A stretch of 64,000 bases of DNA, taken from the NCBI RefSeq assembly GCF_016583765.1, contig NZ_NRRR01000001.1:682001-746000 (forward strand), in the 5' to 3' direction. Position 1 is the stretch's first letter. Each line of letters begins with the position of its first letter. The notes under the pieces are model-generated. The model had not been told where the DNA came from. It worked only from the letters and a program-made list of their open reading frames with translations, and ran no database searches. The stretch is from Chromatium weissei. GTDB lineage: Bacteria; Pseudomonadota; Gammaproteobacteria; Chromatiales; Chromatiaceae. Made by a program: the position numbers and the translations under genes. Shown piece after piece: positions 63,889 to 64,000 of this stretch.

Positions 63889-64000
63889 TCAGCCCGCAAA
63901 CACCAGCAAAAAGCAACTGCCACGCGGAAGATTTGGCGTGTAAGTCAAACTAATGCCGTTGGTTTCCGCCAGCTCGCGGGCAATGTACAGCCCCAATCCC
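63889..64000 (-). CDS. Sensor histidine kinase, C-terminal end (PilS-like, cut by window edge)
   Basis: Minus-strand frame with 36 codons and a TGA at 63889-63891. The peptide GLGLYIARELAETNGISLTY then TPNLPRGSCFLLVFAG is the last part of the HATPase domain (G2 box GLGLYIAREL). The GLGLYIARELxExNxAxLxY...GSCFRxxF pattern is like PilS, the sensor for type IV pilin transcription, so this is the likely identity, but the kinase body is outside the window. It ends 5 bases from the SDR stop. Confidence 0.7.
   Translation of the reverse strand, partial: GLGLYIARELAETNGISLTYTPNLPRGSCFLLVFAG

Overview
The window looks like a chromosomal segment of a gammaproteobacterium. The block rimP-nusA-infB-rbfA-truB-rpsO-pnp and the block tig-clpP-clpX-lon-hupB-tRNA-Val-tRNA-Asp-ppiD both have the order seen in that class. 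scpA/scpB, trpS, ettA, cpoB, prmB and a PilS-like kinase fit as well. Codon use and base composition are moderate in GC and fairly even, with AT-richer stretches at about 21.4-27 kb and 34-40 kb. I cannot name the genus. A glycosyltransferase of the XrtA/PEP-CTERM type and a PEP-CTERM tail protein suggest an exopolysaccharide/exosortase-bearing, probably biofilm-forming bacterium. NifJ, a dihydroorotate-dehydrogenase-like partner and an acetate symporter suggest acetate uptake and at least part-time anaerobic pyruvate metabolism.

Layout. 0-3.3 kb: 5' end of a TPR gene, a secreted unknown, PhoU, an MTA/MTI phosphorylase and a Pro/Ala-rich membrane protein. 3.5-12.6 kb: transcription/translation operon ending in pnp; a 39-codon fragment of the truB 3' end sits just before pnp and overlaps its start. 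12.6-19 kb (minus strand): a short CobT-like protein, CobD-type aminotransferase, ScpB, ScpA, TrpS, an M50 protease, a YciO/YrdC protein and a PHP phosphatase, then tRNA-Arg(CCG) and the Rep helicase. 21.4-26 kb: a TAT-signal protein, a PqqD-like protein, an HprK-related kinase, a nucleotidyltransferase, a small membrane protein and the XrtA-type sugar transferase. 26-30 kb: a secreted trypsin-like protease, CydD and FolP. 30-37 kb: NifJ, a DHOD-like protein, DUF485 protein and ActP. 37-42.7 kb: a 49-residue PEP-CTERM protein and a 1711-residue repeat adhesin. 42.8-51.2 kb: RsmA, a YkgJ-type protein, a HAD phosphatase, EttA, an Smr protein, CpoB, a peptide-binding lipoprotein and FabI. 51.3-60 kb (minus): PpiD, two tRNAs, HU, Lon, ClpX, ClpP and trigger factor. 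60-64 kb: HemN, a small unknown, PrmB, an SDR enzyme and the 3' end of a PilS-like kinase.

The most notable items are: (1) the truB-derived leader ORF that is positioned for translational coupling to pnp; (2) the TAT/PqqD/HprK-related/nucleotidyltransferase cluster, which looks like an incompletely understood peptide or surface-polymer system; (3) a PEP-CTERM protein that has a signal peptide and sorting tail but almost no cargo; (4) a giant adhesin with a possible thioester-type N-terminal domain and four near-identical 330-bp repeats; (5) a family of C-run/G-run palindromic repeats found at gene ends and also in frame inside cobD and, in degraded form, cydD; (6) a shortened CobT-like protein next to CobD. 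No CRISPR array, rRNA, transposase or phage gene was seen.
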